From Variovorax sp. JS1663 (GTDB lineage: Bacteria; Pseudomonadota; Gammaproteobacteria; Burkholderiales; Burkholderiaceae_C), in the NCBI RefSeq assembly GCF_002157355.1, contig NZ_LYMK01000001.1, positions 342,303 through 406,302 on the forward strand: a stretch of 64,000 nucleotides of DNA, written 5' to 3'. Of this stretch, positions 24,454-30,330 are shown in pieces (the stretch's first letter is position 1; each line of letters opens with the position of its first letter). A program made the translations under genes and the position numbers. The notes beneath the pieces are model-generated. The model was given only the letters and a program-made list of their open reading frames with translations. It made no database searches and was not told the origin of the DNA.

Positions 24454-25338
24454 ATGTCCCGCTACGAACTTCCCGTCGTCGGCACCTGCTACGACGAGTG
24501 GCGCCTATGCAAGTCAACGACTTTTGAACCGACGCCTCGCCAGCGCCTGGTGATGGAGGCTGCCGAGCGGGCGATCGATGCTGGCCTGTTCTACAACGTC
24601 GACGTGAACGCTGCTGTCGCGAAGGACCTCGGGGTGACGAAGGAGCAGCTGGCGCGCAACACCGAGCGCGTGGACGGCGGCGACTTTGCCTACGACGTCT
24701 ACTTTGCGCGCAGCGCGGTCGAGGCGATCCGTCACCACCGCAAGCTCGTCGCCGCGGCGCAGGCCCTGGCGTTCCAGCCCGGTGACAAGGTTGGCGCGCT
24801 GATCTTCAATGACGGCAAGCGCAACACGGGAATGGTCGTCACCAAGGTCGGGCCCGACGGCATCGAACTCGAGATGGAAGGCAAGCGTGCCGGCAAGCCG
24901 ATCGGGCTGCGCTCCAACGTGGGGGCCGTCGCGTACGCCATCGCCACCGCGTTCGACCGCGGCGCGCGCAAGGACACCTACGAGGAATTCAAGCTTGCCC
25001 GCCTGCGCCACACTGCGGGCGCGCTCACCACGAAGGTTGCGGAGCGCCTGGCGCTGTTCGGCGCGCACGAGCTTGGCGAGGCGGAATTCCTCGCGGCACT
25101 CATTCGGCCGGAGTCGATGTCGCAGCCGGTGTACCAGGCGCTGCAGTCGATGGAAGAGCCCCTGGATCAGGCGGTAGCGCGCGGCGAGGACTGCTCGGCG
25201 AGCTTTGACGCCATCCATGGCGAGGTGGAACGGCTCCTCGATGCTTCGCCGTGGACGATGCATCCCGACTACGGATGCGTGCTGGCCTCCGAGGTCGAGG
25301 ACCTGGACCGCCAGGCCATGGCCGCGCCGGCCGGCTGA
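24454..25338 (+). CDS. Unknown protein, tail AAPAG
   Basis: 294 residues from ATG 24454, with AAGGAG at 24440-24445; the longer frame to 24298 is antisense to the broken regulator and rejected. Residues 20-90 are helical (TPRQRLVMEAAERAIDAGLF). Residues about 105-150 form a small beta barrel-like unit (FQPGDKVGALIFNDGKRNTG). The C-terminal half is helical. It ends in the weak tail MAAPAG. No family recognised. Confidence 0.6.
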   Translation: MSRYELPVVGTCYDEWRLCKSTTFEPTPRQRLVMEAAERAIDAGLFYNVDVNAAVAKDLGVTKEQLARNTERVDGGDFAYDVYFARSAVEAIRHHRKLVAAAQALAFQPGDKVGALIFNDGKRNTGMVVTKVGPDGIELEMEGKRAGKPIGLRSNVGAVAYAIATAFDRGARKDTYEEFKLARLRHTAGALTTKVAERLALFGAHELGEAEFLAALIRPESMSQPVYQALQSMEEPLDQAVARGEDCSASFDAIHGEVERLLDASPWTMHPDYGCVLASEVEDLDRQAMAAPAG

Positions 25339-25417
25339 CCGGCTGCTGTCCGCCCTACCCCTTGAACGACGCCCGGCGCGGCCGGGCGCCATTGCAACCT
25401 TTGCCCGCACCTGAAAG

Positions 25418-25990
25418 ATGACCACTACCCACTCAGAACCCCGTCCGCTGACGACACAAAGCCCGAGCCACGGCGAACTCAACGAAAAGGCGTTCGACGC
25501 CGTGATGGCGGCGCTAGGGCAACTTGCGCCCGGCGGCAGCGACGCGGAATACCTGCGCATGTCGATCGGGGTGCTGGTCCAGCGTGTGCGCAACGACCGC
25601 GAGCGATTCCTGACCGGCGAGCAGCGGCAGGCCCTCGTGGCTGCAATCTCCAAGACGATCTGGATCGACCGCGACGAGAAGCAATGGATCGCCACCGCGG
25701 CGCAGTGTGGGCACTGGGGGTGTGCAAACGCGACCGACGCGTCGTTGATCGAGGCGGTAGCCTCACTCAGCCTGGACGACCTCGTGAGCGTTCGCACGTG
25801 CTACGAATATCCACCACACGGCGGCGTCGTGGCTCACATCGACGAAGACCACAAGGCCAACGTGATCGCGGCGCTGACCCATCCGCGCAGCCAGCAGATC
25901 CTCGAAGGGTTCGAGGATCCTCAGGAACGGCTGTTGCTGGCGTCCCTGAACGACGCGATCGCCCAGGAAGCGGATCGCCCTCGGGGCTGA
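25418..25990 (+). CDS. Family B paralogue, tail DRPRG, last gene of the plus-strand cluster
   Basis: 190 residues from ATG 25418. After a disordered start, residues 26-140 are the family B domain in its clearest form: AFDAVMAALGQLAPGG, RERFLTGEQRQALVAAI, DEKQWIATAAQCGHWGC and SLDDLVSV. The C-terminus ends AQEADRPRG. A strong terminator follows 20 bases after the stop and no same-strand gene lies downstream. The tail here therefore cannot be explained as the ribosome binding site of a neighbour. Confidence 0.65.
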   Translation: MTTTHSEPRPLTTQSPSHGELNEKAFDAVMAALGQLAPGGSDAEYLRMSIGVLVQRVRNDRERFLTGEQRQALVAAISKTIWIDRDEKQWIATAAQCGHWGCANATDASLIEAVASLSLDDLVSVRTCYEYPPHGGVVAHIDEDHKANVIAALTHPRSQQILEGFEDPQERLLLASLNDAIAQEADRPRG

Positions 25991-26009
25991 GAGCCGCAAG
26001 CGGGCAATG

Positions 26010-26042
26010 AAAAAGGGGCGTCCCTGTCTGGAACGCCCCTTT
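26010..26042. terminator. Bidirectional rho-independent terminator
   Basis: GGGGCGTCC (26015-26023) and GGAACGCCCC (26030-26039) form a GC-rich hairpin. It is flanked by an A-run on the left and a T-run on the right, so it can terminate the plus-strand cluster ending at 25990 and the minus-strand HNH/tRNA transcript ending at 26059. Confidence 0.85.
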
Positions 26043-26058
26043 GTCGTTTGCTGGTGCA

Positions 26059-26622
26059 TCAGCACAGCCGCGAGCCCTTCGGCAGCCGGCTCGCGAGCCA
26101 CTCGTGCACGTCGGCGCGCACGTTCCGGCCAGCCAGGAGGAAGTCCTCGAAGCGGCTGGGCACGTAGGGGAGGTACACCAGCTTCATGCCGGCTTCCTCC
26201 GGGGTCCGCGCTCCCTTGAGCGTATTGCAAGGCTTGCATGCGCTCACGCAATTCCTGAAATCCCAGGCACCTCCGCGGCTCTCCGGGACGATGTGCTCGA
26301 CGGTCAGGTCCTGCTCGCGGAAGCGCTCGGCGCAGTAGGCGCACGTGTGGCGGTCGCGCACGAACAGCTTGCGGCGGCTGAAGGCCGGCGCCTGGTCGAA
26401 CAGGTTCACCCTGGCACAGCCCCTCAGGGCGATGATCGGCGAGATGTCGATGCGGGACTGAACGCGGCGCGCCACATTGAAGCCCCCGCGCATCGTGGCC
26501 AGCGGCCCCGCGCCGTCTTCCCAGACGACGGCGCCGGTGGCGTAGTGCGATGCAGCTTGCTCTTGCGAGATCCAGGCCTGCGGCGTTCCCTGGATGTCGA
26601 GCTGTAGGACTTGGGGCTTCAT
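26059..26622 (-). CDS. HNH endonuclease
   Basis: 187 residues from ATG 26622 behind AAAGGAGG. The C-terminal half is a canonical HNH-McrA fold: CAYCAERF (first zinc CxxC), LTVEHIVPESRGG (catalytic His), WDFRNCVSACKPCN (Asn and second CxxC). The N-terminal 80 residues (MKPQVLQLDIQGTPQAWISQ) are of a type often seen before HNH in phage and plasmid genes. It lies at the 3' end of the minus-strand tRNA array. HNH genes often behave as homing or site-cleaving elements; the DNA target is unknown. Confidence 0.9.
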   Translation of the reverse strand: MKPQVLQLDIQGTPQAWISQEQAASHYATGAVVWEDGAGPLATMRGGFNVARRVQSRIDISPIIALRGCARVNLFDQAPAFSRRKLFVRDRHTCAYCAERFREQDLTVEHIVPESRGGAWDFRNCVSACKPCNTLKGARTPEEAGMKLVYLPYVPSRFEDFLLAGRNVRADVHEWLASRLPKGSRLC

Positions 26623-26670
26623 GGGGCGGCCTCCTTTCATGGCCGAGGTTGTGGAAGATCTCCTGCGTGA

Positions 26671-26748
26671 TGGGTCCAGCCGGCTGGATCGGCCCCAGCG
26701 ACCTCGCGCTTCGGAGGCGCGCGTGCTATCTGATTGCGCTACGGCTGA
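26671..26748 (-). tRNA. tRNA-Arg (anticodon CCG), atypical T-loop
   Basis: A cloverleaf folds with acceptor TCAGCCG/CGGCTGG and a perfect anticodon stem CGCGC/GCGCG around loop CTCCGAA. The T-stem GCTGG/CCAGC is perfect, but its loop is GGCCGAT instead of TTCGANN, and the 3' end is ACCCA rather than ACCA. Possibly non-functional. Confidence 0.6.
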
Positions 26749-26755
26749 AATGTGT

Positions 26756-26842
26756 TGGTGCACGACCCCGGCCTCGAACCGGGATGCCCTTTCGGGCACG
26801 ACGCCCTCAACGTCGCGCGTCTGCCTATTCCGCCAGCCGTGC
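26756..26842 (-). tRNA. tRNA-Leu (anticodon GAG)
   Basis: Acceptor GCACGGC/GTCGTGC, anticodon stem CGACG/CGTCG with loop TTGAGGG, long variable arm TGCCCGAAAGGGCA as expected for Leu, T-arm CCCGG-TTCGAGG-CCGGG, discriminator A and encoded CCA. Confidence 0.93.
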
Positions 26843-26851
26843 AGGTGTGTC

Positions 26852-26927
26852 TGGTGGTGCTGGATGGGAACGATCCATCGACCCCGTCCGTATGAAGGAC
26901 GTGCTCTGCCGACTGAGCTACAGCACC
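26852..26927 (-). tRNA. tRNA-Met elongator (anticodon CAT), swapped T-loop
   Basis: Acceptor GGTGCTG/CAGCACC, anticodon stem CGTCC/GGACG with loop TTCATAC, discriminator A and encoded CCA. The T-loop is ATCGTTC, so positions 54 and 58 are A and U instead of the near-universal U54-A58. GGGGTC next to the anticodon arm resembles elongator Met more than Ile-CAT. Confidence 0.85.
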
Positions 26928-26967
26928 GGAAAAAGGAATGAAGCGAATGAAAGGGGCAAGCGCCTGG

Positions 26968-27054
26968 TGGTCCCCGGGATCCGATTCGAACGGATACGCC
27001 CTTGTGGGCAGCTGCTTTTGAGGCAACCGCGTCTGCCGGTTCCGCCACGCGGGG
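26968..27054 (-). tRNA. tRNA-Leu (anticodon CAA)
   Basis: Acceptor CCCCGCG/CCCGGGG with one mismatch, anticodon stem GTTGC/GCAGC with loop CTCAAAA, long variable arm TGCCCACAAGGGCGT, T-arm ATCCG-TTCGAAT-CGGAT, discriminator A and encoded CCA. Confidence 0.9.
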
Positions 27055-27071
27055 ATGTGAGGATTGAGGTA

Positions 27072-27147
27072 TGGGGCGACTGCCGGGACTCGAACCCGAA
27101 TCAGCGGGATCACAACCCGCGGTTCCAACCCTTGAACTACGGCCGCC
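27072..27147 (-). tRNA. tRNA-His (anticodon GTG)
   Basis: Anticodon loop TTGTGAT between GCGGG and CCCGC. The extra 5' G (position -1) opposite discriminator C, the identity element for histidine, is encoded. Encoded CCA. One mismatch in the acceptor stem. Confidence 0.9.
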
Positions 27148-27154
27148 ATCGAAC

Positions 27155-27229
27155 TGGTAGCTCTTGACGATTTCGAAACGTCGACCTATCGGTTATCGAC
27201 CGATTGCTCTGCCTCTGAGCTAAAGAGCT
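27155..27229 (-). tRNA. tRNA-Ile (anticodon GAT) with C33
   Basis: Acceptor AGCTCTT/AAGAGCT, anticodon stem ATCGG/CCGAT, loop TCGATAA. Position 33, almost always U, is C. Discriminator A, encoded CCA, and the T-stem has one mismatch. Confidence 0.82.
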
Positions 27230-27239
27230 GGGGGGAAAC

Positions 27240-27316
27240 TGGCTCCTCGACCTGGGGTCGAACCAGGGACCTGCGCATTAACAGTGCGCCGCTGCTGCCA
27301 GCTGAGCTATCGAGGA
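27240..27316 (-). tRNA. tRNA-Asn (anticodon GTT)
   Basis: Acceptor TCCTCGA/TCGAGGA, anticodon stem GCGCA/TGCGC with loop CTGTTAA, T-arm CCTGG-TTCGACC-CCAGG, discriminator G, encoded CCA. A regular cloverleaf throughout. Confidence 0.95.
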
Positions 27317-27353
27317 AAAATCCGTATGCGCGACGGCGCGCGGCCGCCACGGG

Positions 27354-27554
27354 TTACCACTCGCCGATCTCGCGCACGCGCTGATCGAGATCGAGCCTCT
27401 CGATGCGCTGTCGAGCGCGTTCGGCGTCTCGGTGGCGCTTTCCCGTCATCGTGCCGAACCCATGTACGACGGCTTGCACAACGGGGTTGCGGGGCTTGGA
27501 GGCTGGCAACGCATTGCGGTTCGCCGGCCGGCGATGGCTGGTGGTGAGTCGCAT
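27354..27554 (-). CDS. Small basic protein inside the tRNA array
   Basis: 66 residues from ATG 27554, preceded at ideal distance by GGAGG. Strongly basic (MRLTTSHRRPANRNALPAS, then KRHRDAERARQRIERLD), with a C-terminal amphipathic helix. No family recognised. The good ribosome binding site and position among same-strand tRNAs and nuclease genes support it as real; a nucleic-acid-binding role is a guess from charge alone. Confidence 0.5.
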   Translation of the reverse strand: MRLTTSHRRPANRNALPASKPRNPVVQAVVHGFGTMTGKRHRDAERARQRIERLDLDQRVREIGEW

Positions 27555-27659
27555 GTGGTCCTCCAATGGAGCTGATGGGGTGGTGAAGTGATGATCTCCG
27601 GATATCGGAGATCGCGGTGAAATGTTTCAGTGACGCAAGTCCCGCTGCAGGCGAAAAGC

Positions 27660-27735
27660 TGGCGCCCTGCGGACCAGTCGAAGGTCCACCTGCCGCTTAG
27701 AAGGCGGCTGCTCTATCCAGTTGAGCTAGCAGGGC
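27660..27735 (-). tRNA. tRNA-Arg (anticodon TCT)
   Basis: Acceptor GCCCTGC/GCAGGGC, anticodon stem GCCGC/GCGGC with loop CTTCTAA, T-arm GGACC-TTCGACT-GGTCC, discriminator G, encoded CCA. Confidence 0.95.
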
Positions 27736-27747
27736 AGGGGTGGCGAA

Positions 27748-27834
27748 TGGAAACGAGGATGGGATTCGGACCCATGTGGAGCAACGCTCACCGGACTTGC
27801 AAACCGGCGCCTTCGACCGCTTGGCTACCTCGTT
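27748..27834 (-). tRNA. tRNA-Cys-like (anticodon GCA) with a long variable arm
   Basis: Acceptor AACGAGG/CCTCGTT, anticodon stem CCGGT/TCCGG with loop TTGCAAG, discriminator U and encoded CCA. GCA plus U73 are the main cysteine identity elements. The 15-base variable arm with a GAGC/GCTC stem and the Ser-like D-arm (GCCAAGCGGTCGAAGGC) make it class II, which bacterial tRNA-Cys is not. T-loop is TCCGAAT (C55). Confidence 0.8.
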
Positions 27835-27875
27835 GAAAACTTGAGGGGTGCTGGGGAGGGGCGCCGGCCCGGCCA

Positions 27876-28937
27876 TCAAGGCCGAGCCGGGACCGCCTCG
27901 GAGGCGATGCGCGCCAGGCCGTTCGGAACGATCCGTTGGCCGTGCATCCAGTGCGCAGTGGTCTGCACATGGTTAGCGCGAACGACTTTGGCGACATGCG
28001 TGCGGAACTGCCCGTAGCCGATGGCATCGGCGACGGTGACCACGTAGCCCTCGCTGCGCGCCCAGTCCCGCTTGCTGTCATACAGCGCACGGATCAGGTG
28101 CTCGTCGTAGATGGCGTCATAGAGCACCGGGACGCTCACGATGCCGAGCAGCTCGAACCATTCCTGGGTCTGGTCCCAACCCAGGCGGGTGTTCGTGTCG
28201 TCCCAGATCGAGAGTCCCATGAAGTAGCTCGGGAGGTTCTCATACTCGATCGAGTGGCGCGCATAGAGGTTCTCACCGCACACACGCCAGCCTGGCGGCA
28301 GGTCGCCGGCGATGCGTGCCCAGACCATACCCTTCACCCAGTTGCGGCTCTCGTGATGCCGTCCGTCGACGGAGCCGGCATGCATGCCGTCTGCGTAGAG
28401 CGTCGTGTTCTCGCCGTCCTTCTTCTCGGTGACGATGACCCGCTTTCCGACGAAGGCGTCCATGCTGGCGATCCTCCGATCGTCGCCGTGCATGCCCTCC
28501 GACCACGGAGCATGGTGGGTGCGCGGATACTTGATCCGGTCGCTGAACTCAGCGAGCACGCCGCCGGCGGCCAGGATCTTCTGGACGCTTTCGTCGAAGA
28601 AGAGCTCGCCCTTCAACCTGGTGCCGTTGGCCATGACCGGGTTGCCCCACTTGTCGTAGACGACGTCGTCGTAGAGGTGCGAAGGAATGACGGGCTTGCG
28701 GATGCCGCAGGCCTCGCGCACCTGCTCGACCGGGATGGTGGTCATCTCGCAGGCCAGGTGGTGCTCCTCGCATACGGACGCACCGTTGGCGAGGTAGTAG
28801 CCGCCATCAGCCCAGAGCCGGCGCTCGAGGATGTGGTGGGCATCCACGGCGGGGCGCTCGCAGAACACGCAGCGGCGGCCATCCCTCAAGAACACGACGT
28901 CGCGGAATGCGTCGCGCGTGAGAAGTCGCGGTTCCAT
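27876..28937 (-). CDS. HNH nuclease-RNA ligase fusion embedded in the tRNA array
   Basis: 353 residues from ATG 28937 behind AAGGAGG. Residues 20-65 are an HNH module (C23-x-x-C26, HHI at 34-36, N51, CEEHH at 56-60). Residues 130-340 are an ATP-dependent RNA ligase of the Rnl2-like/RNA_ligase family: motif I KKDG (172-175, K172 the likely adenylation site), motif III GENLYARHSI (221-230), IIIa FMGLSIWD, motif IV EGYVV (296-300), motif V AKVVR (316-320), then HVQTTAHWM. Such ligases seal nicked or cleaved RNA. Lying between tRNA genes, it is a good candidate for repairing cut tRNAs. Confidence 0.88.
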   Translation of the reverse strand: MEPRLLTRDAFRDVVFLRDGRRCVFCERPAVDAHHILERRLWADGGYYLANGASVCEEHHLACEMTTIPVEQVREACGIRKPVIPSHLYDDVVYDKWGNPVMANGTRLKGELFFDESVQKILAAGGVLAEFSDRIKYPRTHHAPWSEGMHGDDRRIASMDAFVGKRVIVTEKKDGENTTLYADGMHAGSVDGRHHESRNWVKGMVWARIAGDLPPGWRVCGENLYARHSIEYENLPSYFMGLSIWDDTNTRLGWDQTQEWFELLGIVSVPVLYDAIYDEHLIRALYDSKRDWARSEGYVVTVADAIGYGQFRTHVAKVVRANHVQTTAHWMHGQRIVPNGLARIASEAVPARP

Positions 28938-28960
28938 GGTGTCCTCCTTGGGGATGTGGA

Positions 28961-29034
28961 TGGAGCGAGCCGCGGGAGTTGGACCCGCCTCTACGCCTTG
29001 GAAGGGCGCCGCCTAACCGCTCGGCCAGGCTCGC
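28961..29034 (-). tRNA. tRNA-Gly (anticodon TCC)
   Basis: Acceptor GCGAGCC/GGCTCGC, anticodon stem GCGCC/GGCGT with loop CTTCCAA, discriminator U as expected for Gly, encoded CCA. The T-loop is TCCAACT, with C in place of the conserved U55. Confidence 0.88.
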
Positions 29035-29041
29035 GTCAGGT

Positions 29042-29126
29042 TGGTGAAGTGCCAGGGCTTCGAACCCCGTATGTCAGAGACGCCGGATTTACAGTCCAGT
29101 GCAGTCGCCCATGCTGCTCGCACTCC
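29042..29126 (-). tRNA. tRNA-Tyr (anticodon GTA)
   Basis: Acceptor GGAGTGC/GCACTTC, D-stem GCAG/CTGC, anticodon stem CTGGA/TCCGG with loop CTGTAAA, long variable arm expected for bacterial Tyr, T-arm CGGGG-TTCGAAG-CCCTG, discriminator A, encoded CCA. Confidence 0.93.
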
Positions 29127-29135
29127 AGGTGAAGT

Positions 29136-29212
29136 TGGTCCCGCGTGTTCGAGTCGAACGAACAACCCCTGGCTTCGTAGGCCAGTGCTCTGATCCATTG
29201 AGCTAACGCGGG
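29136..29212 (-). tRNA. tRNA-Arg (anticodon ACG)
   Basis: Acceptor CCCGCGT/ACGCGGG, anticodon stem CTGGC/GCCAG with loop CTACGAA, T-arm GTTCG-TTCGACT-CGAAC, discriminator A, encoded CCA. A34 would need deamination to inosine by TadA to read CGN codons fully. Confidence 0.95.
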
Positions 29213-29235
29213 GGCTTGAGGTGGTGAGCCGGGGG

Positions 29236-29345
29236 TTCCGGCATCGGGTGTCACGTGTTCGCAGCGACGGCGGCCGGCTTCGGGGAAAATTCCGGCATAT
29301 CGTGTCGCCGTTGCACAGATTCCGGCAAATCGTGTCGTCGTTCGA
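29236..29345. repeat. Three imperfect copies of a TTCCGGCA-x-TCGTGTCG motif
   Basis: Copies begin near 29236 (TTCCGGCATCGGGTGTC), 29290 (TTCCGGCATATCGTGTCG) and 29320 (TTCCGGCAAATCGTGTCG), the last two exactly 30 bases apart. Multiple short direct repeats like these occur at the ends of IS21-type elements, so this may be an insertion-sequence end left in the tRNA array. Confidence 0.5.
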
Positions 29346-29367
29346 CGGCGCCGGGCGAAGTTGAAAT

Positions 29368-29458
29368 TTGCGCATGCGGAGCGAGTCGAACGCTCGTGAC
29401 GGCGGTGCCGTCCATCTGATTTCGAATCAGCGCCCTTAGACCATTCGGGCACGCATCC
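29368..29458 (-). tRNA. tRNA-Ser (anticodon CGA), imperfect acceptor
   Basis: D-stem CCC/GGG, anticodon loop TTCGAAA, long variable arm, T-arm GAGCG-TTCGACT-CGCTC, discriminator G. The acceptor GGATGCG/CGCATGC has a G2-G71 clash and the encoded 3' end is CAA, not CCA, so it may be degenerating. Confidence 0.75.
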
Positions 29459-29464
29459 TGAAGG

Positions 29465-29556
29465 TGGAGGAGAAGAGGGGATTCGGACCCCTGTGCCGCA
29501 TCTCTGCGACCACCGCATTTCCAATGCGGGCCATTCAACCGCTCTGGCACTTCTCC
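29465..29556 (-). tRNA. tRNA-Ser (anticodon GGA)
   Basis: Acceptor GGAGAAG/CTTCTCC, anticodon stem CCGCA/TGCGG with loop TTGGAAA, long variable arm, encoded CCA. Discriminator is U instead of the usual Ser G, and the T-loop TCCGAAT has C55. Confidence 0.88.
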
Positions 29557-29573
29557 GCAAACAAACACCGGGG

Positions 29574-29666
29574 TGGAGGAAGACGCGGGGATCGAACCCG
29601 CGACCGAGGGGTTTCCTCGATACCTGGGTTCAAGCCAGGCGCAATAGACCGCTCTGCCAGTCTTCC
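29574..29666 (-). tRNA. tRNA-Ser (anticodon TGA)
   Basis: Acceptor GGAAGAC/GTCTTCC, anticodon stem CCTGG/CCAGG with loop CTTGAAC, long variable arm, T-arm GCGGG-TTCGATC-CCCGC, encoded CCA. Discriminator U instead of G. Confidence 0.92.
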
Positions 29667-29674
29667 GGTGATGA

Positions 29675-29750
29675 TGGTGCAGTCCCGAGGTGTCGAGCCT
29701 CGCCCTCCTGTGCTTCAAACAGGCGCTTCCACCGGGTTAGCTTGGACTGC
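29675..29750 (-). tRNA. tRNA-Phe (anticodon GAA)
   Basis: Acceptor GCAGTCC/GGACTGC, anticodon stem CCTGT/ACAGG with loop TTGAAGC, T-stem CGAGG/CCTCG with loop CTCGACA (C54), discriminator A, encoded CCA. Confidence 0.88.
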
Positions 29751-29758
29751 GAAAGGAG

Positions 29759-29834
29759 TGGCGCTCCGAGGGGAAGTCGAATCCCCGGCTTCCTCCTAGA
29801 CAGGGAGGCACTCTGGCCACTGAGTTATCGGAGC
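29759..29834 (-). tRNA. tRNA-Asp (anticodon GTC)
   Basis: Acceptor GCTCCGA/TCGGAGC, anticodon stem CCTCC/GGAGG with loop CTGTCTA, T-arm GGGGA-TTCGACT-TCCCC, discriminator G, encoded CCA. Confidence 0.94.
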
Positions 29835-29843
29835 AGGAAAGAA

Positions 29844-29919
29844 TGGTGGAGATGGGCGGGTACGATCCGCCGGCCTTCTGCTTGCAAGGCAGGTGCTCTC
29901 CCAGCTGAGCTACATCCCC
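29844..29919 (-). tRNA. tRNA-Ala (anticodon TGC), swapped T-loop
   Basis: Acceptor GGGGATG/CATCTCC, anticodon loop CTTGCAA, discriminator A, encoded CCA. The T-stem GGCGG/CCGCC is perfect but its loop is ATCGTAC: A54 and U58 replace U54 and A58, the same swap as in the array's tRNA-Met. Confidence 0.88.
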
Positions 29920-29926
29920 GGGAGTC

Positions 29927-30013
29927 TGGCGGAGCATGTCGGTATCGATCCGACCAACCGCTTTCGCAGTCCCGACTTAGCAGGTCGGTGCCTTACCTCT
30001 CGGCCAATGCTCC
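29927..30013 (-). tRNA. tRNA-Ser (anticodon GCT)
   Basis: Acceptor GGAGCAT/ATGCTCC, anticodon stem CCGAC/GTCGG with loop CTGCTAA, long variable arm with CGC/GCG pairing, discriminator G as expected for Ser, encoded CCA. The T-loop ATCGATA has A54. Confidence 0.92.
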
Positions 30014-30116
30014 TGATGCGTGACAATGGTGTCCGGGTACTGGTTCCGGCGACTCCCAATCTTTGAGTCCGGTTTCCGCGAGAGGACGATGTTCATCGCC
30101 CGGTCTCGCTCCTTGT
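30014..30116 (-). other. Gap in the tRNA array with a tRNA-like end but no cloverleaf
   Basis: Read on the minus strand the segment ends CCCGGACACCA, and GACCGGG about 75 bases upstream could pair with CCCGGAC as an acceptor stem. I cannot find convincing T-, anticodon- or D-arms between. It may be a decayed tRNA (Lys and Val are the missing isotypes) or another structured RNA. Confidence 0.3.
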
Positions 30117-30193
<77 letters not shown>

Positions 30194-30210
30194 AAGAATC
30201 TACAATTTGC

Positions 30211-30288
30211 TGGCACGCCCTGATCGATTCGAACGGTCGAATGCCGGAATCAAAATCCGGTGCCTTAGTCCAACTTGGCGAAGGGCGC
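30211..30288 (-). tRNA. tRNA-Gln (anticodon TTG)
   Basis: Acceptor GCGCCCT/AGGGCGT (one G-T pair), anticodon stem CCGGA/TCCGG with loop TTTTGAT, T-stem with one mismatch and loop TTCGAAT, discriminator G, encoded CCA. Confidence 0.92.
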
Positions 30289-30330
30289 GTATGGTGTTCC
30301 AAGCAGCGATTTCGAGCTGCCTCGGTCAAA

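Noticed and set aside
13949..25990. Reading the shared tails as one repeated DNA element (such as a recombination site)
   Set aside because: The nucleotide sequences differ at most synonymous positions (for example GAGCGTCCCCGTGGC, GAGCGCCCGAAGGGC, GATCGCCCTCGGGGC), so it is not one DNA repeat.
27936..29132. 398-codon plus-strand frame across the ligase gene
   Set aside because: Antisense to the HNH-RNA ligase and runs into tRNA genes.
29236..29345. Possible CRISPR array
   Set aside because: Only three imperfect copies with unequal spacing, no cas genes and no constant repeat; IS-end-like repeats fit better.
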